The position numbers were made by a program, and so were the translations under genes. Shown in pieces: positions 1 to 9,130 of a DNA stretch of 42,211 nt. The stretch's first letter is position 1, and each line of letters starts with the position of its first letter. Source of the stretch: Bradyrhizobium lablabi (GTDB lineage Bacteria; Pseudomonadota; Alphaproteobacteria; Rhizobiales; Xanthobacteraceae). The stretch spans positions 182,403 through 224,613 of the forward strand of contig NZ_LLYB01000034.1 of assembly GCF_001440475.1 (NCBI RefSeq), in the 5' to 3' direction. Under the pieces are notes generated by a model. That model was given only the letters and a program-made list of their open reading frames with translations. It was not told the origin of the DNA and searched no databases.

Positions 1-54
1 CCCGCAGGTGCAGTCGTGGAAATGCTGCGGCAGATAAAGGCACGTGTCAAGTAA
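1..54 (+). CDS. C-terminal end of an unidentified protein (partial)
   Basis: Frame 1 is open from the left edge and ends with TAA at 52-54, giving a 17-residue tail that finishes in basic residues (QIKARVK). It converges on the monooxygenase gene, whose stop is at 99, leaving a 44-bp gap. The fragment is too short to name a family. It could also be chance reading frame, since no start is visible. Confidence 0.35.
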   Translation, partial: PAGAVVEMLRQIKARVK

Positions 55-98
55 ACGTAGGTTTGTTGATCGTCCGGGTTCCCGTGCCCGCTGGTATT

Positions 99-2009
99 TC
101 AGGCCTTTGTGTGGCGGTAATCACGTAAATCAGGATCGTGGGTCATCGCCCAGTAGTCCACGAACCGCCATGGCATCGCCGAGAAAACCCGGCCTTGCTT
201 GTTGCGGTAATAGGTCGTCATGCCGGGATGCGTCCAGATCAATTGCTCATGCTCGGCATCTACTTGTCTGATGTATCGATCGTGCGCTTCCCGACGAACA
301 TCGATCGCAGCGATGCCTTGCTCGATCATTTCGACGAGGCAGGCCGAGATGTAGCGGCTCTGGCATTCCGACTGGAAGATCACGCTGCCGCCATGCGCGG
401 GGCCTGAATTGGGGCCGAGCATCACGAAGAGATTTGGAAAGTCCGGCACGGTGAGCCCGAGATAGGCGGTCGGGTTGTCGTTGGCCCAGCTCGCCTTCAG
501 ATTTTTCCTATCGCGTCCCGTGATGTTGAGGCGAGCGGCCATCTCCGTGACCTTGAAGCCGGTGGAGATGACGATGATATCGGCGGGCCGCAACTTGCCG
601 TCGGCGGCGACGATGCCGTCGGGGGCAAAATGGTCGATCGTGTCGGTGACCAGTTCGACATTCGGTTTCGTCAACGTCTTGAACCAGTTGTTGTCGAGCA
701 GGATGCGCTTGCCGTAGGGCGGATAGGTCGGGACGCATTTTTCGATCAGATCTGGACGGTCCTTCAGTTCCGACAGGATGAAATCCGTCAATTCTTCACG
801 ATGCCGGTCGTTGCCGTTGTTGACGGCGCGGTCTGGATGCGGCCACGCCGGATCCTTGCGCAGGAACGGCAGCAGGCCGTCGCCATAGCGCCAGAACATG
901 TTGAAGCGATACCACTGCACATAGAACGGCAGGTGTGCGAGCAGCCACTGCGCGCCCTCGGTGATGGGATCGGAATAACCTGCCACCGGCCGCGCCCACT
1001 GTGCGGTGCGCTGGTAAACCGTAACCGACGCGACGCGGTCCGCGATCGACGGCACCAGTTGCATGGCGGTCGCGCCGGTGCCGATCACGGCAACGCGCTT
1101 GCCGTCGAGATTGATGTCATCGGACCACAGGGCGGAGTGCAGCGTCACTCCCTTGAAATCCTCTTCGCCCTTGAAATGTGCCGGGTGAGGATCGTTGAGC
1201 TGACCGATCGCGCTGACCAGCGTGGTCGATTCAAAGGTTTCCTCGCCCTTGGGGGTCTTCAGCGTCGAAATCCAGCGCCGCTTGTTCTCGTCCCAGCGCG
1301 ACGACGTCAATTCGGTGTTGAGGCGCAGATGCTTCCGGATGTCGTGTTCGAGCGCGACTTTCTTGAGGTAGTCGAGCAATTCCTGGCGCTGGGCGAAATA
1401 GCGCGTCCATGGGTTCCTCTTTCCGAACGAAAAGGAATAGGAATGGTTCGGTGTATCGACGCCGCAACCGGGGTAGCGGTTGACATACCAGGTGCCGCCG
1501 AGTTCGTCGTTCTTCTCGACGATGGTGTAGGGGATGCCGAGCCGGCCCAGCGCGACACTCAGCGCGATGGCGCAGACACCGGCGCCGACGATCAGCACAT
1601 GCTGCTGCGCCAGCTTCTCGTTCGATGGTGCCTTGGTCCAGCGCGCCTCCCGGGGGATGAAGCCCATTTCCTCGCGCATCAGCGGCGCGTATTCCGGGGC
1701 CACGTTCTCGCCCAGCGTCGCGCGCATCATCTTCAGCATCAGTTCATTGCCGGGATCGGTGATGGCAGGCTTCGGTTCGCCGTTTGCAAACAGCTTCAAC
1801 ACGGCCGCGCGGATCTCGGCCTGGATCTCCTCCGGCACGCCGGCGTGCGGATCCGGAATCAGGCGGACGTCGCGCTTGGGCTTGTAGGGCGGCTCCAGCC
1901 AGCGTTCGTCGCCGGTCATATGCACCAGCACCATCAGCAGCACACGGATATCGCCCTCGGCGATGGCCGATGACAGATCGAGTTTCTTGCGCGGCAGCTC
2001 GATATTCAT
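99..2009 (-). CDS. Type I Baeyer-Villiger monooxygenase, HAPMO-like
   Basis: Flavoprotein of 636 aa expected to insert oxygen next to a ketone using FAD and NADPH, in the cytoplasm. Residues 285-295 fit the Baeyer-Villiger fingerprint FxGxxxHxxxW. An FAD Rossmann loop lies at 142-147 (GAGVCA, third Gly replaced by Ala), GGTW at 171-174, and an NADP loop at 310-315 (GTGATA). About 135 residues precede the FAD loop; such an extension and a length near 640 aa are typical of 4-hydroxyacetophenone monooxygenases, so that subgroup is the best guess. ATG at 2009 was chosen because earlier in-frame starts run into the SDR gene. It is the last gene of the leftward unit, 14 bp after the SDR stop. The substrate is unknown; a cyclic or aryl ketone is inferred. 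Confidence 0.85.
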   Translation of the reverse strand: MNIELPRKKLDLSSAIAEGDIRVLLMVLVHMTGDERWLEPPYKPKRDVRLIPDPHAGVPEEIQAEIRAAVLKLFANGEPKPAITDPGNELMLKMMRATLGENVAPEYAPLMREEMGFIPREARWTKAPSNEKLAQQHVLIVGAGVCAIALSVALGRLGIPYTIVEKNDELGGTWYVNRYPGCGVDTPNHSYSFSFGKRNPWTRYFAQRQELLDYLKKVALEHDIRKHLRLNTELTSSRWDENKRRWISTLKTPKGEETFESTTLVSAIGQLNDPHPAHFKGEEDFKGVTLHSALWSDDINLDGKRVAVIGTGATAMQLVPSIADRVASVTVYQRTAQWARPVAGYSDPITEGAQWLLAHLPFYVQWYRFNMFWRYGDGLLPFLRKDPAWPHPDRAVNNGNDRHREELTDFILSELKDRPDLIEKCVPTYPPYGKRILLDNNWFKTLTKPNVELVTDTIDHFAPDGIVAADGKLRPADIIVISTGFKVTEMAARLNITGRDRKNLKASWANDNPTAYLGLTVPDFPNLFVMLGPNSGPAHGGSVIFQSECQSRYISACLVEMIEQGIAAIDVRREAHDRYIRQVDAEHEQLIWTHPGMTTYYRNKQGRVFSAMPWRFVDYWAMTHDPDLRDYRHTKA

Positions 2010-2023
2010 GCTGATGTCCTCGT

Positions 2024-2797
2024 TTACGCGCCTGATGCTTCCGGCAGGCCGCCATAGGCGGCCCAGGTGGTGCCGGCGACATAGCCGGCATCGACGGGAA
2101 GGTTGATTCCGGTGACGCCGCTGCTCATTGGCGAAAGCAGCCACGCGATGGCCTGTGCGACCTCGATCGGCTCGACCAGCCGGTTCATCGCGGTTGGGCT
2201 TTCAAGCCATTTCTTGTTCAGCGCGCCCGAGGCGATGCCGGCCTCCAGCGCGACGGTGCGTGTGAAGCCGGGCGACACCGCATTGACGCGGACGCCGCTG
2301 CGGCCCCATTCGGCGGCCAACGTCTGCGTGATCTGAATGACACCAGCCTTCGCGGCGGTATAGGCATGGATCGGCCCCGAGGTCATGCCGGCAACGGAGG
2401 CGACATTGACGATCGCGCCATGCCGGCGCTCGGCCATCTTCACGCCGACGCTGCGGGCGACCAGAAAGGTGCCGCGCAGATCGATATTGACCTCGCGGTC
2501 CCATTGATCCATTCGCACGCGCTCAATTCTGTGCATCTTGCCGAACACGCCCGCGGCGTTGACGAGGCCGGCGATCGGGCCATGTGCGGCTTCGATATCG
2601 GCGATGCCGCTGACGACGGCGCTTTCGTTCGCGACATCGAACGGAGCCGGCCACAAAATCGTTTGCGTGTCCGCGAGCGGTTCCGGTGAGATGTCGACAA
2701 CAACGACCTTGCGGCCTTGTTCGGCCAGAAGCGTGGCGGTTGCCGCGCCAATGCCACGGCTACCGCCGGTGACGAGGACGATCCCTTCAGCGGTCAC
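2024..2797 (-). CDS. Short-chain dehydrogenase/reductase (SDR)
   Basis: Classical NAD(P)-dependent SDR of 257 aa, probably interconverting an alcohol and a ketone. The cofactor loop TGGSRGIG is at 10-17, NAAG at 80-83, and the catalytic Ser134, Tyr146 and Lys150 are present. Asp35 at the end of the second strand suggests NAD(H) preference. GTG at 2797 is the chosen start because it places the Rossmann motif at the usual distance from the N-terminus. The longer frame to 2893 lies inside the TetR gene. The gene overlaps the TetR 3' end by 11 bp, so the two are probably co-translated. It may make the ketone used by the neighbouring monooxygenase; this is inference. Confidence 0.85.
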   Translation of the reverse strand: MTAEGIVLVTGGSRGIGAATATLLAEQGRKVVVVDISPEPLADTQTILWPAPFDVANESAVVSGIADIEAAHGPIAGLVNAAGVFGKMHRIERVRMDQWDREVNIDLRGTFLVARSVGVKMAERRHGAIVNVASVAGMTSGPIHAYTAAKAGVIQITQTLAAEWGRSGVRVNAVSPGFTRTVALEAGIASGALNKKWLESPTAMNRLVEPIEVAQAIAWLLSPMSSGVTGINLPVDAGYVAGTTWAAYGGLPEASGA

Positions 2798-3434
2798 GGC
2801 CGTTCTTCCTCTCAGGTACGAACAGACCGCGCGTGACCAGTTTCTGGTAGGCGGAGATGACGTGCTCGGGTGCTGCCGTGACGTTGCCGCCAACGTAGGA
2901 GTAGCGGCGGCTCAAATAGCCGCGTGCACCCATCAGCATGTGAACGATGGCTTCGAACTCTTCGTCGTTATAGTCGATGATTGCGCCGGCGTGACGGGCG
3001 CGCCGGAGAATGCGGACATAGGCGGTGGCGATATTGTCGAGATGCTTCTGGTAGCCGATCGGCGCAAAATATTCGGCCTCGTTGAGGATGCGCAAAAATT
3101 CCGGCACTTCGCGGATGAAGTCGAAGAAGGCGCTGAAGCGCTCGATCTCCTGTCGTGCAGCGTGCGCCGTGCCGGTGCGCTCGCGGATAAAATGAACCAT
3201 GTCGATGCCGATCTTCGGCAGCAACTGGTCGAGCAGCTCCTGACGGTTCTCGAAGTGATTGTAGAACGTGCCTTGCGCGACGCCGGCTTCCTCGGTGATG
3301 CGGGCGACGGACGCTTCGGCATAACCATACTTGCCGACGATCTTGGTGGCGGCGTCGAATATCTTGCGCTTGGTCCAGGCGTTGCGCTCGACGCGGTTGA
3401 GTTTTGTGATCTTGCTTGGTGAAGTTTGCGTCAT
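2787..3434 (-). CDS. TetR/AcrR-family transcriptional regulator
   Basis: Regulator of 215 aa with an N-terminal TetR helix-turn-helix at about residues 20-65 (KRKIFDAATKIVGKYGY, then GVAQGTFYNHFENRQELL) and a helical ligand-binding C-terminal domain. Its ATG overlaps the ligase stop in an ATGA, and its 3' end overlaps the SDR gene, so it lies inside the leftward catabolic unit. A self-regulating, ligand-responsive repressor of the island is likely, with a CoA thioester or pathway acid as inducer (inferred). The perfect inverted repeat at 4962-4992 is the best operator candidate. Confidence 0.88.
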   Translation of the reverse strand: MTQTSPSKITKLNRVERNAWTKRKIFDAATKIVGKYGYAEASVARITEEAGVAQGTFYNHFENRQELLDQLLPKIGIDMVHFIRERTGTAHAARQEIERFSAFFDFIREVPEFLRILNEAEYFAPIGYQKHLDNIATAYVRILRRARHAGAIIDYNDEEFEAIVHMLMGARGYLSRRYSYVGGNVTAAPEHVISAYQKLVTRGLFVPERKNGRDR

Positions 3435-4923
3435 GCGTGGGATTCCAGCTCAGTGCGTAGCACGCGCTTGAGAACCTTGCCGGAAGGATTGCGCGGCAGG
3501 CTGTCGCGGATGATCAATTGCTTCGGTACCTTGAAGCCGGCAAGGCGCGCGCGGCAGTGTTCAGCGAGGTCGGGTAATTCCAGCGTGGCGCCGTCTCCGA
3601 GTACCACAACCGCGACCGGCTTCTCGCCCCAGCGTTGATCCGGCATGCCGACGACGGCGACTTCGCGCACCTGCGGCAGTTCGTGACGCGCTCGACTTCG
3701 GAGGAGGCGATGTTCTCGCCGCCGGAAATGATCATGTCCTTCTTGCGGTCGGTCAGATAGAGGAAGCCGTCTTTGTCGAGATAGCCGACGTCGCCAGTGC
3801 GAAACCAGTCGCCGAAGAAGGCCGCGGCGGTCTTTTCGGGATCCTTCCAGTAGCCTTGTGTCACTTTGGGCCCACGCAGGCAGATTTCGCCGTTCTCGCC
3901 TGATGGCAGCCTGTTGCCGGCATCGTCGCGGATCTCGATCTCGACATGGGCGATGGCGCGGCCGGTCGAGCCGATCTTTTCGATCTCGCGGCCGGCTTCC
4001 ATGAAGGTGTCGCCGCCACACGTTTCGGTCAGGCCATAGGCGTCGATGTAGCGGGCATTCCTGAAATATTCGGAGAAGGCGCGGATGCGCGCTTCCGGCG
4101 TTTTCTCGCCGCCGCCGATCGCCCAGCGCAGGCTCGATACATCGTAACGGTCGCGGGTCGGGCAGGTGAGGATCGCGGTCGTCATGACAGGCGCGAACCA
4201 AGCGGCGTTGAGCTTCTCCGCTTCGATCGCAGCAAGCGCCTGCTCGGGCTCGAAGTTGCGGAGGATGGAAAGCATGCCGCCATGCCAGAGCACCGCGATA
4301 CCGGGCAGGTCGAGAGCGCCGACGTGGTAGAGCGGACCGACCACCAGCAAGCGCGTGTCCGCGTTCAATCCAAGCACGAGCGTCTGGTCGGCCGACTTCC
4401 AATACAGATTCTCGTAAGTCAGCATCACGCCCTTGGGGCGGTCGGTCGTGCCTGATGTGTACATCAGCCGCATCAGGTCGCGCGGCGGTTTCACATGAAC
4501 TGGGGCAGGGGCGATATCGGGCGCAAGACGTGTTGCGTTGGATTGCGCAGCTTCATCCAGCAGCACCACTGGCGCGCCGCCGGCCGTGATGCCCTCAAGC
4601 TCCTCATCCGCAATCAGGATGCGCGCGCCGGAATTGACCACGACGTAACCGACCTCGTCGGCGGACAGGCGGTAGTTGATCGGCAGAAACACCGCACCGA
4701 TATGGCTGGTCGCAAACACCAGCTCAAGAAACGCCGTGCTGTTCTTCATCAGTGCCGCAACGACGTCGCCGGGCTTGATCCCGCGCGCCGCGAGCCATCC
4801 GCCGACGCGGCGGATACGGGCGTCGAATTCGGCATAGGAAACATCCTCGCCGCGATATTTCAGCGCACAGCGGTCCGGCGTTCGCCGGGCGTGGAATGCG
4901 ATGAAGCTGGAAAGATTGATCAT
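3431..4923 (-). pseudogene. Acyl-CoA synthetase (AMP-forming), frameshifted near 3685
   Basis: ANL-superfamily acid:CoA ligase. The first frame (from ATG 4923) carries the P-loop TSGTTDRPKG at about 156-165, YGLTET, RTGD and the hinge region through SGGENIASSEVERV. The match is then lost. The rest of the C-terminal domain, including ELPQVREVAVVG and the catalytic-Lys motif PSGKVLK, continues in another frame and stops at 3431. Comparison with the usual ERVIYELPQV suggests 4 bp are missing at about 3682-3687; restoring them would give about 498 aa, a normal length. As written, the product lacks the C-terminal domain and catalytic Lys, so it should not form adenylate or thioester. It heads the leftward unit. 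A sequencing error is an alternative to real decay. Confidence 0.85.
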
Positions 4924-4961
4924 TATCAGCTCGAACGGCTGGTTGCCCGGGTTGCTTCTCC

Positions 4962-4992
4962 AAATATGAATTCTGACTCGTAATTCATATTT
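4962..4992. promoter_or_regulatory. Perfect 11-bp inverted repeat, probable TetR operator
   Basis: AAATATGAATT (4962-4972) and its exact reverse complement AATTCATATTT (4982-4992) flank a 9-bp spacer. The site lies between the divergent ligase and ABC-importer genes, ends 3 bp before a TTGACG -35-like box at 4996, and is AT-rich in a GC-rich setting. TetR proteins bind such palindromes as dimers. The link to the TetR encoded at 2787-3434 is inferred from position. Confidence 0.7.
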
Positions 4993-4995
4993 GGC

Positions 4996-5024
4996 TTGAC
5001 GTCACCCCCTTTGCTCTGAAATTC
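4996..5024 (+). promoter_or_regulatory. Candidate sigma-70-type promoter for the importer operon
   Basis: TTGACG at 4996-5001 is followed after 17 bp by AAATTC at 5019-5024. The -35 box is good and the -10 box weak. It sits just downstream of the palindrome and 69 bp before the start of the binding-protein gene. Confidence 0.4.
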
Positions 5025-5092
5025 TTGGGCCATACGGAGACGACACGATCTCCGGCCGGGATTTGGGAACGCAAACCCCACAGGAGGAAGCA

Positions 5093-6352
5093 ATGACGAG
5101 AACCCGCAAACCGGGCGTAAGCCGACGTGCGACGTTGGCGATGATGGGCGCCGGTGCCGTGACATTCGCGACGCCCTGGGTGGCGCGCGCGCAAGCCAAG
5201 ACGATCAAGGTCGGCATGCCGACCATTCTCTCCGGACGCGTCGCGCAGCTTGGCACCTCCTCGCGCAACGCGGTGGTGCTGGAAGTCGAGAAGGTCAATG
5301 CCGCCGGCGGTCTGGCCGGACGTCAGATCGAGATGGTGATCCGCGATTCCAAGGGGCAGCCGCAGGAAGCCGCCCGCGTCGCCCGCGAACTCGTCAATAC
5401 CGACGGATGCGAAATTCTGATCGATGCCGAAGCGTCATCGGGTGCGTTCGCGGTGCATGAAGTGGCGCGCGATCTCGGCGTGCTCTGCATTCACACCAAT
5501 TCGGAGACGTCGTCGCTCACCGCCGATCCGAAGCAGCACATTCCCAATGCGTTCCGCACCGCGCGGCAGGGCGTGCACGACTCGATCGTCGGCGGCAGCT
5601 ATGCCGCGGCGATCGCCAAGGCCAAGGGGCTGAAGAAATGGGCGACCTGCTCGCCCGACTATGCCTATGGCCGCGACACCACCGGCGAATACGTGACGTA
5701 TCTGAAGCGTTTTGCACCCGACGTCGAGATCATCAGCGAGTCCTGGCCGAAGCTGTTCCAGCCCGATTACACCGAGGTGGTGACGAAGATCCTGCAAGCC
5801 AAGCCGCAAGCGCTTTATTCCTGCCTTTGGGGCGGTGACCTGACGTCCTATATCGATCAGGCCAACATCTACGCGCTGTTCAGCCAGATGGAAGTTTTCG
5901 CCGTCAACATGGCCGACTACACCGCGCTGACCGTGGTGAAGAACCTGCCGAAGGGCATTCACTCCGGCAACCGCTACATCAAGACCTATCCGGCAACGAC
6001 GGAGAATGCCGCGTGGGGCGATGCCTACAAGGCGAAGTACAACGAATATCCCACCAACTGGTCGTGGGAGAATGCCACCGCGATCATGCTGCTCGCGGAA
6101 GCGTCGAAGAAGGCGAACTCCGCCGACGGCAAGAAGATTGCGGAGGCGCTGCGCGGCCTGAAGATCAAGTCGCCGTTCGGCGCCGACGGCACCGTCACCA
6201 TGCGCGCCGAGGACCAGACGCTGGTCGGTTACGCGATCGGCTGGGGAACGACGATCCCGCAGGAGCCCTACGTGCCGCAGGTTCAGGCAGGCGACTGGAA
6301 GACGATCTTCGAACTCGAAGCCGAGTGGAAGAAGAGCAAGGGTTACGCCTGA
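5093..6352 (+). CDS. ABC transporter substrate-binding protein (branched-chain amino acid/amide type)
   Basis: Periplasmic type I binding protein of 419 aa (Peripla_BP_6-like) that would deliver substrate to the LivHMGF importer encoded next. The N-terminus has a twin-arginine-like signal (SRRATLAMMG) and a likely cleavage after ARAQA; the mature protein begins KTIKVGMPTILSG, typical of the family. ATG 5093 is preferred over 5063 because AGGAGG lies at 5082-5087. The downstream CoA genes suggest a carboxylate or acyl ligand rather than an amino acid, but the sequence does not settle this. An 8-bp-stem hairpin follows the stop and may keep this gene expressed above the permease genes. Confidence 0.9.
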   Translation: MTRTRKPGVSRRATLAMMGAGAVTFATPWVARAQAKTIKVGMPTILSGRVAQLGTSSRNAVVLEVEKVNAAGGLAGRQIEMVIRDSKGQPQEAARVARELVNTDGCEILIDAEASSGAFAVHEVARDLGVLCIHTNSETSSLTADPKQHIPNAFRTARQGVHDSIVGGSYAAAIAKAKGLKKWATCSPDYAYGRDTTGEYVTYLKRFAPDVEIISESWPKLFQPDYTEVVTKILQAKPQALYSCLWGGDLTSYIDQANIYALFSQMEVFAVNMADYTALTVVKNLPKGIHSGNRYIKTYPATTENAAWGDAYKAKYNEYPTNWSWENATAIMLLAEASKKANSADGKKIAEALRGLKIKSPFGADGTVTMRAEDQTLVGYAIGWGTTIPQEPYVPQVQAGDWKTIFELEAEWKKSKGYA

Positions 6353-6368
6353 TCGGTCGGCGATCACG

Positions 6369-6388
6369 GAGGCGGCGTGAGCCGCCTC
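6369..6388 (+). terminator. Hairpin between binding-protein and permease genes
   Basis: GAGGCGGC and GCCGCCTC form a perfect 8-bp stem with a GTGA loop, followed by TGTTTGTT. It lies 16 bp after the binding-protein stop and 53 bp before livH. It may act as a partial terminator or 3' mRNA stabiliser, common after binding-protein genes. Confidence 0.5.
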
Positions 6389-6441
6389 TGTTTGTTGCGG
6401 AGTTTTTCTCGCGCGCCGTTCGTTCCGGCACGCCGTAATGG

Positions 6442-7353
6442 ATGCTTCCCTTGGATATCGATGCGCTTACCGGCTGTCTCGCCAGCTCCGCCTGTCTGGT
6501 GACGCAAACCACCAGCGGCTTCATCATCGGCATGTTGCTGTTTCTCGTCGCCGTTGGGCTGACGCTGATCTTCGGCGTGCTCAAGGTCGTCAATTTCAGC
6601 CACGGCGCCTTCTATATGTTCGGCGCCTATTTCGCGATGACGGCCTATCAGCTTACTGGCAGTTTTGCGCTGGCGATGCTGTGCGGCGCGGCCGGCACGG
6701 CCATCCTTGGCCTGGTCTTCGAGCGTGGTTTCATGAGCCGCGTCTACGGTGCCGACGTGCTGATGCAGCTGCTCGTCTGCTACGCCTTCGTGCTGATCTT
6801 CGACGACGTCGTGCGGATGATCTGGGGCCCCGAGTTCAAATCGATGGGCATGCCCGCGGCGTTCCAGGTGGCGCCACTGTTCATCGCCGGCGGGGTGGTG
6901 CCGCCATATTATCTGCTGCTGATCGGTGTCGCGCTGGCGGCTGCGGCTATACTCGGGCTCGGATTGGCGCGTACGCGAATTGGCAAGGTGATCCGGGCGG
7001 CCGCGCATAATCCGGGCATGGTGTCCGCGCTCGGCATCAACACCGGGCTGATTTATGGCGGCGTGTTTGCGCTCGGCGGGATGCTGGCGGGCCTTGCCGG
7101 GGCGCTCGCCGCGCCGGTGCGTTCGCTGACGCCGGGCATGGGATTTTCGGTCCTGATCGAATCCTTCATCGTTACCGTGATCGGCGGCATGGGCTCGATC
7201 CTCGGCGCGCTGATCGGAGCGCTGCTGATCGGCATGATCCGCTCATTCGGATCGCTCGGCTTCCCGCTGTTCACGGAAGGGCTGATGTACCTGTTCATGG
7301 TGATCGTCCTGGTGTCGCGGCCGACCGGGCTGTTCGGCAAGGAGGTTGCATGA
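6442..7353 (+). CDS. livH: Branched-chain-type ABC transporter permease LivH
   Basis: Inner-membrane permease of 303 aa with about eight hydrophobic segments. Family features include GLTLIFGVLKVVNFSHGAFYM near residues 38-58 and the conserved late segment with VIGGMGSILGALIGALLIG. It pairs with LivM to form the channel. ATG 6442 was chosen; an ATG at 6438 is in another frame. The 3' end overlaps livM in an ATGA, indicating translational coupling. It is distinct from simple amino-acid importers only by context, so the transported compound is unknown. Confidence 0.9.
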   Translation: MLPLDIDALTGCLASSACLVTQTTSGFIIGMLLFLVAVGLTLIFGVLKVVNFSHGAFYMFGAYFAMTAYQLTGSFALAMLCGAAGTAILGLVFERGFMSRVYGADVLMQLLVCYAFVLIFDDVVRMIWGPEFKSMGMPAAFQVAPLFIAGGVVPPYYLLLIGVALAAAAILGLGLARTRIGKVIRAAAHNPGMVSALGINTGLIYGGVFALGGMLAGLAGALAAPVRSLTPGMGFSVLIESFIVTVIGGMGSILGALIGALLIGMIRSFGSLGFPLFTEGLMYLFMVIVLVSRPTGLFGKEVA

Positions 7354-8369
7354 CCGAGCTGCCGGCCGATCAGGGCGCGCAGGCACTCGACGTCCCGCAG
7401 CCCCACGTAAAGACGCGGCGCAATCGGGATGTCCTGATTGCGTTGGCGGCCTTTGTCGTCCTTGCATTGTTGCCGATGGTCTTCAGCAGCAAATTTCTGC
7501 TCGATTTCGTGATCCGCTGCGCGGCCTACGGCCTGTTCGCGACGTCTCTTAACCTTCTGATCGGTTACACCGGCCTGACTTCGTTTGGCCATGGCATGTT
7601 CTTCGGCCTCGGCGCCTACGGCTTCGGGTTGATGATGCAGAAGACCGGCGTTTCCGTCCCGGTGGCATTCGTTGCTACGCTCGCAATCACGTTTGTCACG
7701 GCCCTCGTGATTGGCGCCATCTGCGTGCGGCTGAAGGAAATCTATTTCGCCTTCGTGACGCTGGCGTTCCAGATGCTGATCCACTCGACCATCCTGTCCT
7801 GGGTATCGCTGACGGGCGGCGATCAGGGATTGCGCGGCGGCATTCCGCGGCCGCCATTCTGGGGCATTGATCTATCGAACCATTTGCATCTCTACGTCAC
7901 GAGTTGCGCATTGCTGGTGATCGGACTGTTCCTGATGCATCAGATCGCGCAGTCGCCGTTCGGCTATACGTTGCGCATGATCCGCGACAACGCCACGCGT
8001 GCGAGCTTCATCGGCATCGATGTCTGGCGTGCCAAGTTGACGATCTTTGTGCTCGCGGCGCTGTTCGCCTCGACCGGCGGCGTCATCATGGCGTTGTTTG
8101 TCTCGGGGGCCTATCCGGAATTCGCCTATTGGACCATTTCGGGCGAGGGCATCTTCATCAACATGCTCGGCGGGGTGACCACATTCCTGGGGCCGATGGT
8201 CGGCACCGTGCTGCTTCTGATTCTCAACGACACCGTCACCCGTCTGACTGAATATCATGGGCTCGTGCTGGGAATCGTGATCCTGTTCTTCGCGATCGGC
8301 CTGCGGAAGGGCCTGATGGATTTCGTTATCGAATGGTACGCGCAACGCCGCGACCGTCGCGGGAAGTAG
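7350..8369 (+). CDS. livM: Branched-chain-type ABC transporter permease LivM
   Basis: Second inner-membrane permease, 339 aa. It carries the LivM hallmarks: the NLLIGYTGLTSFGHGMFFGLGAYGFG segment near residues 67-92, IRDNATRASFIGIDVWRAKL in the cytoplasmic coupling loop, and GGVTTFLGPMVGTVLL near the end. The ATG overlaps the livH stop (ATGA), and livG starts 3 bp after its stop, so all four importer core genes form one transcript. A short charged N-terminal extension precedes the first membrane segment. Confidence 0.9.
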   Translation: MTELPADQGAQALDVPQPHVKTRRNRDVLIALAAFVVLALLPMVFSSKFLLDFVIRCAAYGLFATSLNLLIGYTGLTSFGHGMFFGLGAYGFGLMMQKTGVSVPVAFVATLAITFVTALVIGAICVRLKEIYFAFVTLAFQMLIHSTILSWVSLTGGDQGLRGGIPRPPFWGIDLSNHLHLYVTSCALLVIGLFLMHQIAQSPFGYTLRMIRDNATRASFIGIDVWRAKLTIFVLAALFASTGGVIMALFVSGAYPEFAYWTISGEGIFINMLGGVTTFLGPMVGTVLLLILNDTVTRLTEYHGLVLGIVILFFAIGLRKGLMDFVIEWYAQRRDRRGK

Positions 8370-8371
8370 CC

Positions 8372-9130
8372 ATGCTGGAGATACGCTCCCTTTCCAAATC
8401 GTTCGGCGGCGTCAAGGCGACGGACAATGTCACGCTCGACTTCGCTGACGGTTCGCTCACCGCTGTGATCGGCCCCAACGGCGCCGGCAAGAGCACGTTC
8501 TTCAACCTGATCACGGGTGCGCTGACGCCGGACGCTGGCCAGATCCTGCTCAATGGCGTCGATTTGGCCGGGCGCACGCCGCCTGAGATCGTGCGCCACG
8601 GCATCGGCCGCGCATTCCAGGTAGCGAGCATCTTTCCATCGCTTACGGTGCAGGAGACGATGCTGGCAGCGGTGTGCGCCGATCAGCGCAAGGCGAGCGT
8701 CCTGCATCGTCGCTTTCCTTTGGCCGAGACGCGCGACCGCGCCGAGCATGCGATGGAGTTGTTGGGTCTGGCCAGCAAGCGGAACCGGACTGCGGCGACG
8801 TTGTCGCATGGCGACCAGAAGCTGCTCGATATCGCGCTGGCGCTCGTGCTCGATCCGAAGGTGCTGCTGCTCGACGAGCCCACCGCCGGCATGGGCACCG
8901 AGGAGCGCTGGCGGATGATCGACAAGGTGAGGGAGCTCTGGGAGAAGCAGAAAATCACGGTGGTGTTCATCGAACATGACATGGATATCGTGTTCAAGAT
9001 CGCGCCCGAGATCGTCGTGCTTTGCTACGGGCGAATTCTCGCAACCGGCGCGCCGGATGCGATCCGGCGCAACGAGGCCGTGATCGAGGCCTATCTCGGT
9101 ACCGAGCATCACGCGGGGGCTGCCGTATGA
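8372..9130 (+). CDS. livG: ABC transporter ATP-binding protein LivG
   Basis: ATPase of 252 aa that powers the importer from the cytoplasmic face. Walker A GPNGAGKST is at 34-42, the signature reads LSHGDQ, and Walker B is LLLDEPTAG. The extended C-terminal part after the Walker B/H-loop region (VVFIEHDMDIVF) is typical of LivG. ATG 8372 is chosen because MLEIRSLSKSFGG is the usual family N-terminus, 3 bp after livM; a start at 8333 would overlap livM. The 3' end overlaps livF by ATGA. Confidence 0.92.
   Translation: MLEIRSLSKSFGGVKATDNVTLDFADGSLTAVIGPNGAGKSTFFNLITGALTPDAGQILLNGVDLAGRTPPEIVRHGIGRAFQVASIFPSLTVQETMLAAVCADQRKASVLHRRFPLAETRDRAEHAMELLGLASKRNRTAATLSHGDQKLLDIALALVLDPKVLLLDEPTAGMGTEERWRMIDKVRELWEKQKITVVFIEHDMDIVFKIAPEIVVLCYGRILATGAPDAIRRNEAVIEAYLGTEHHAGAAV

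Noticed and set aside
630..1973. 447-aa frame on the plus strand
   Set aside because: Lies antisense to the monooxygenase, whose motifs are clear; no domain or ribosome site in this frame.
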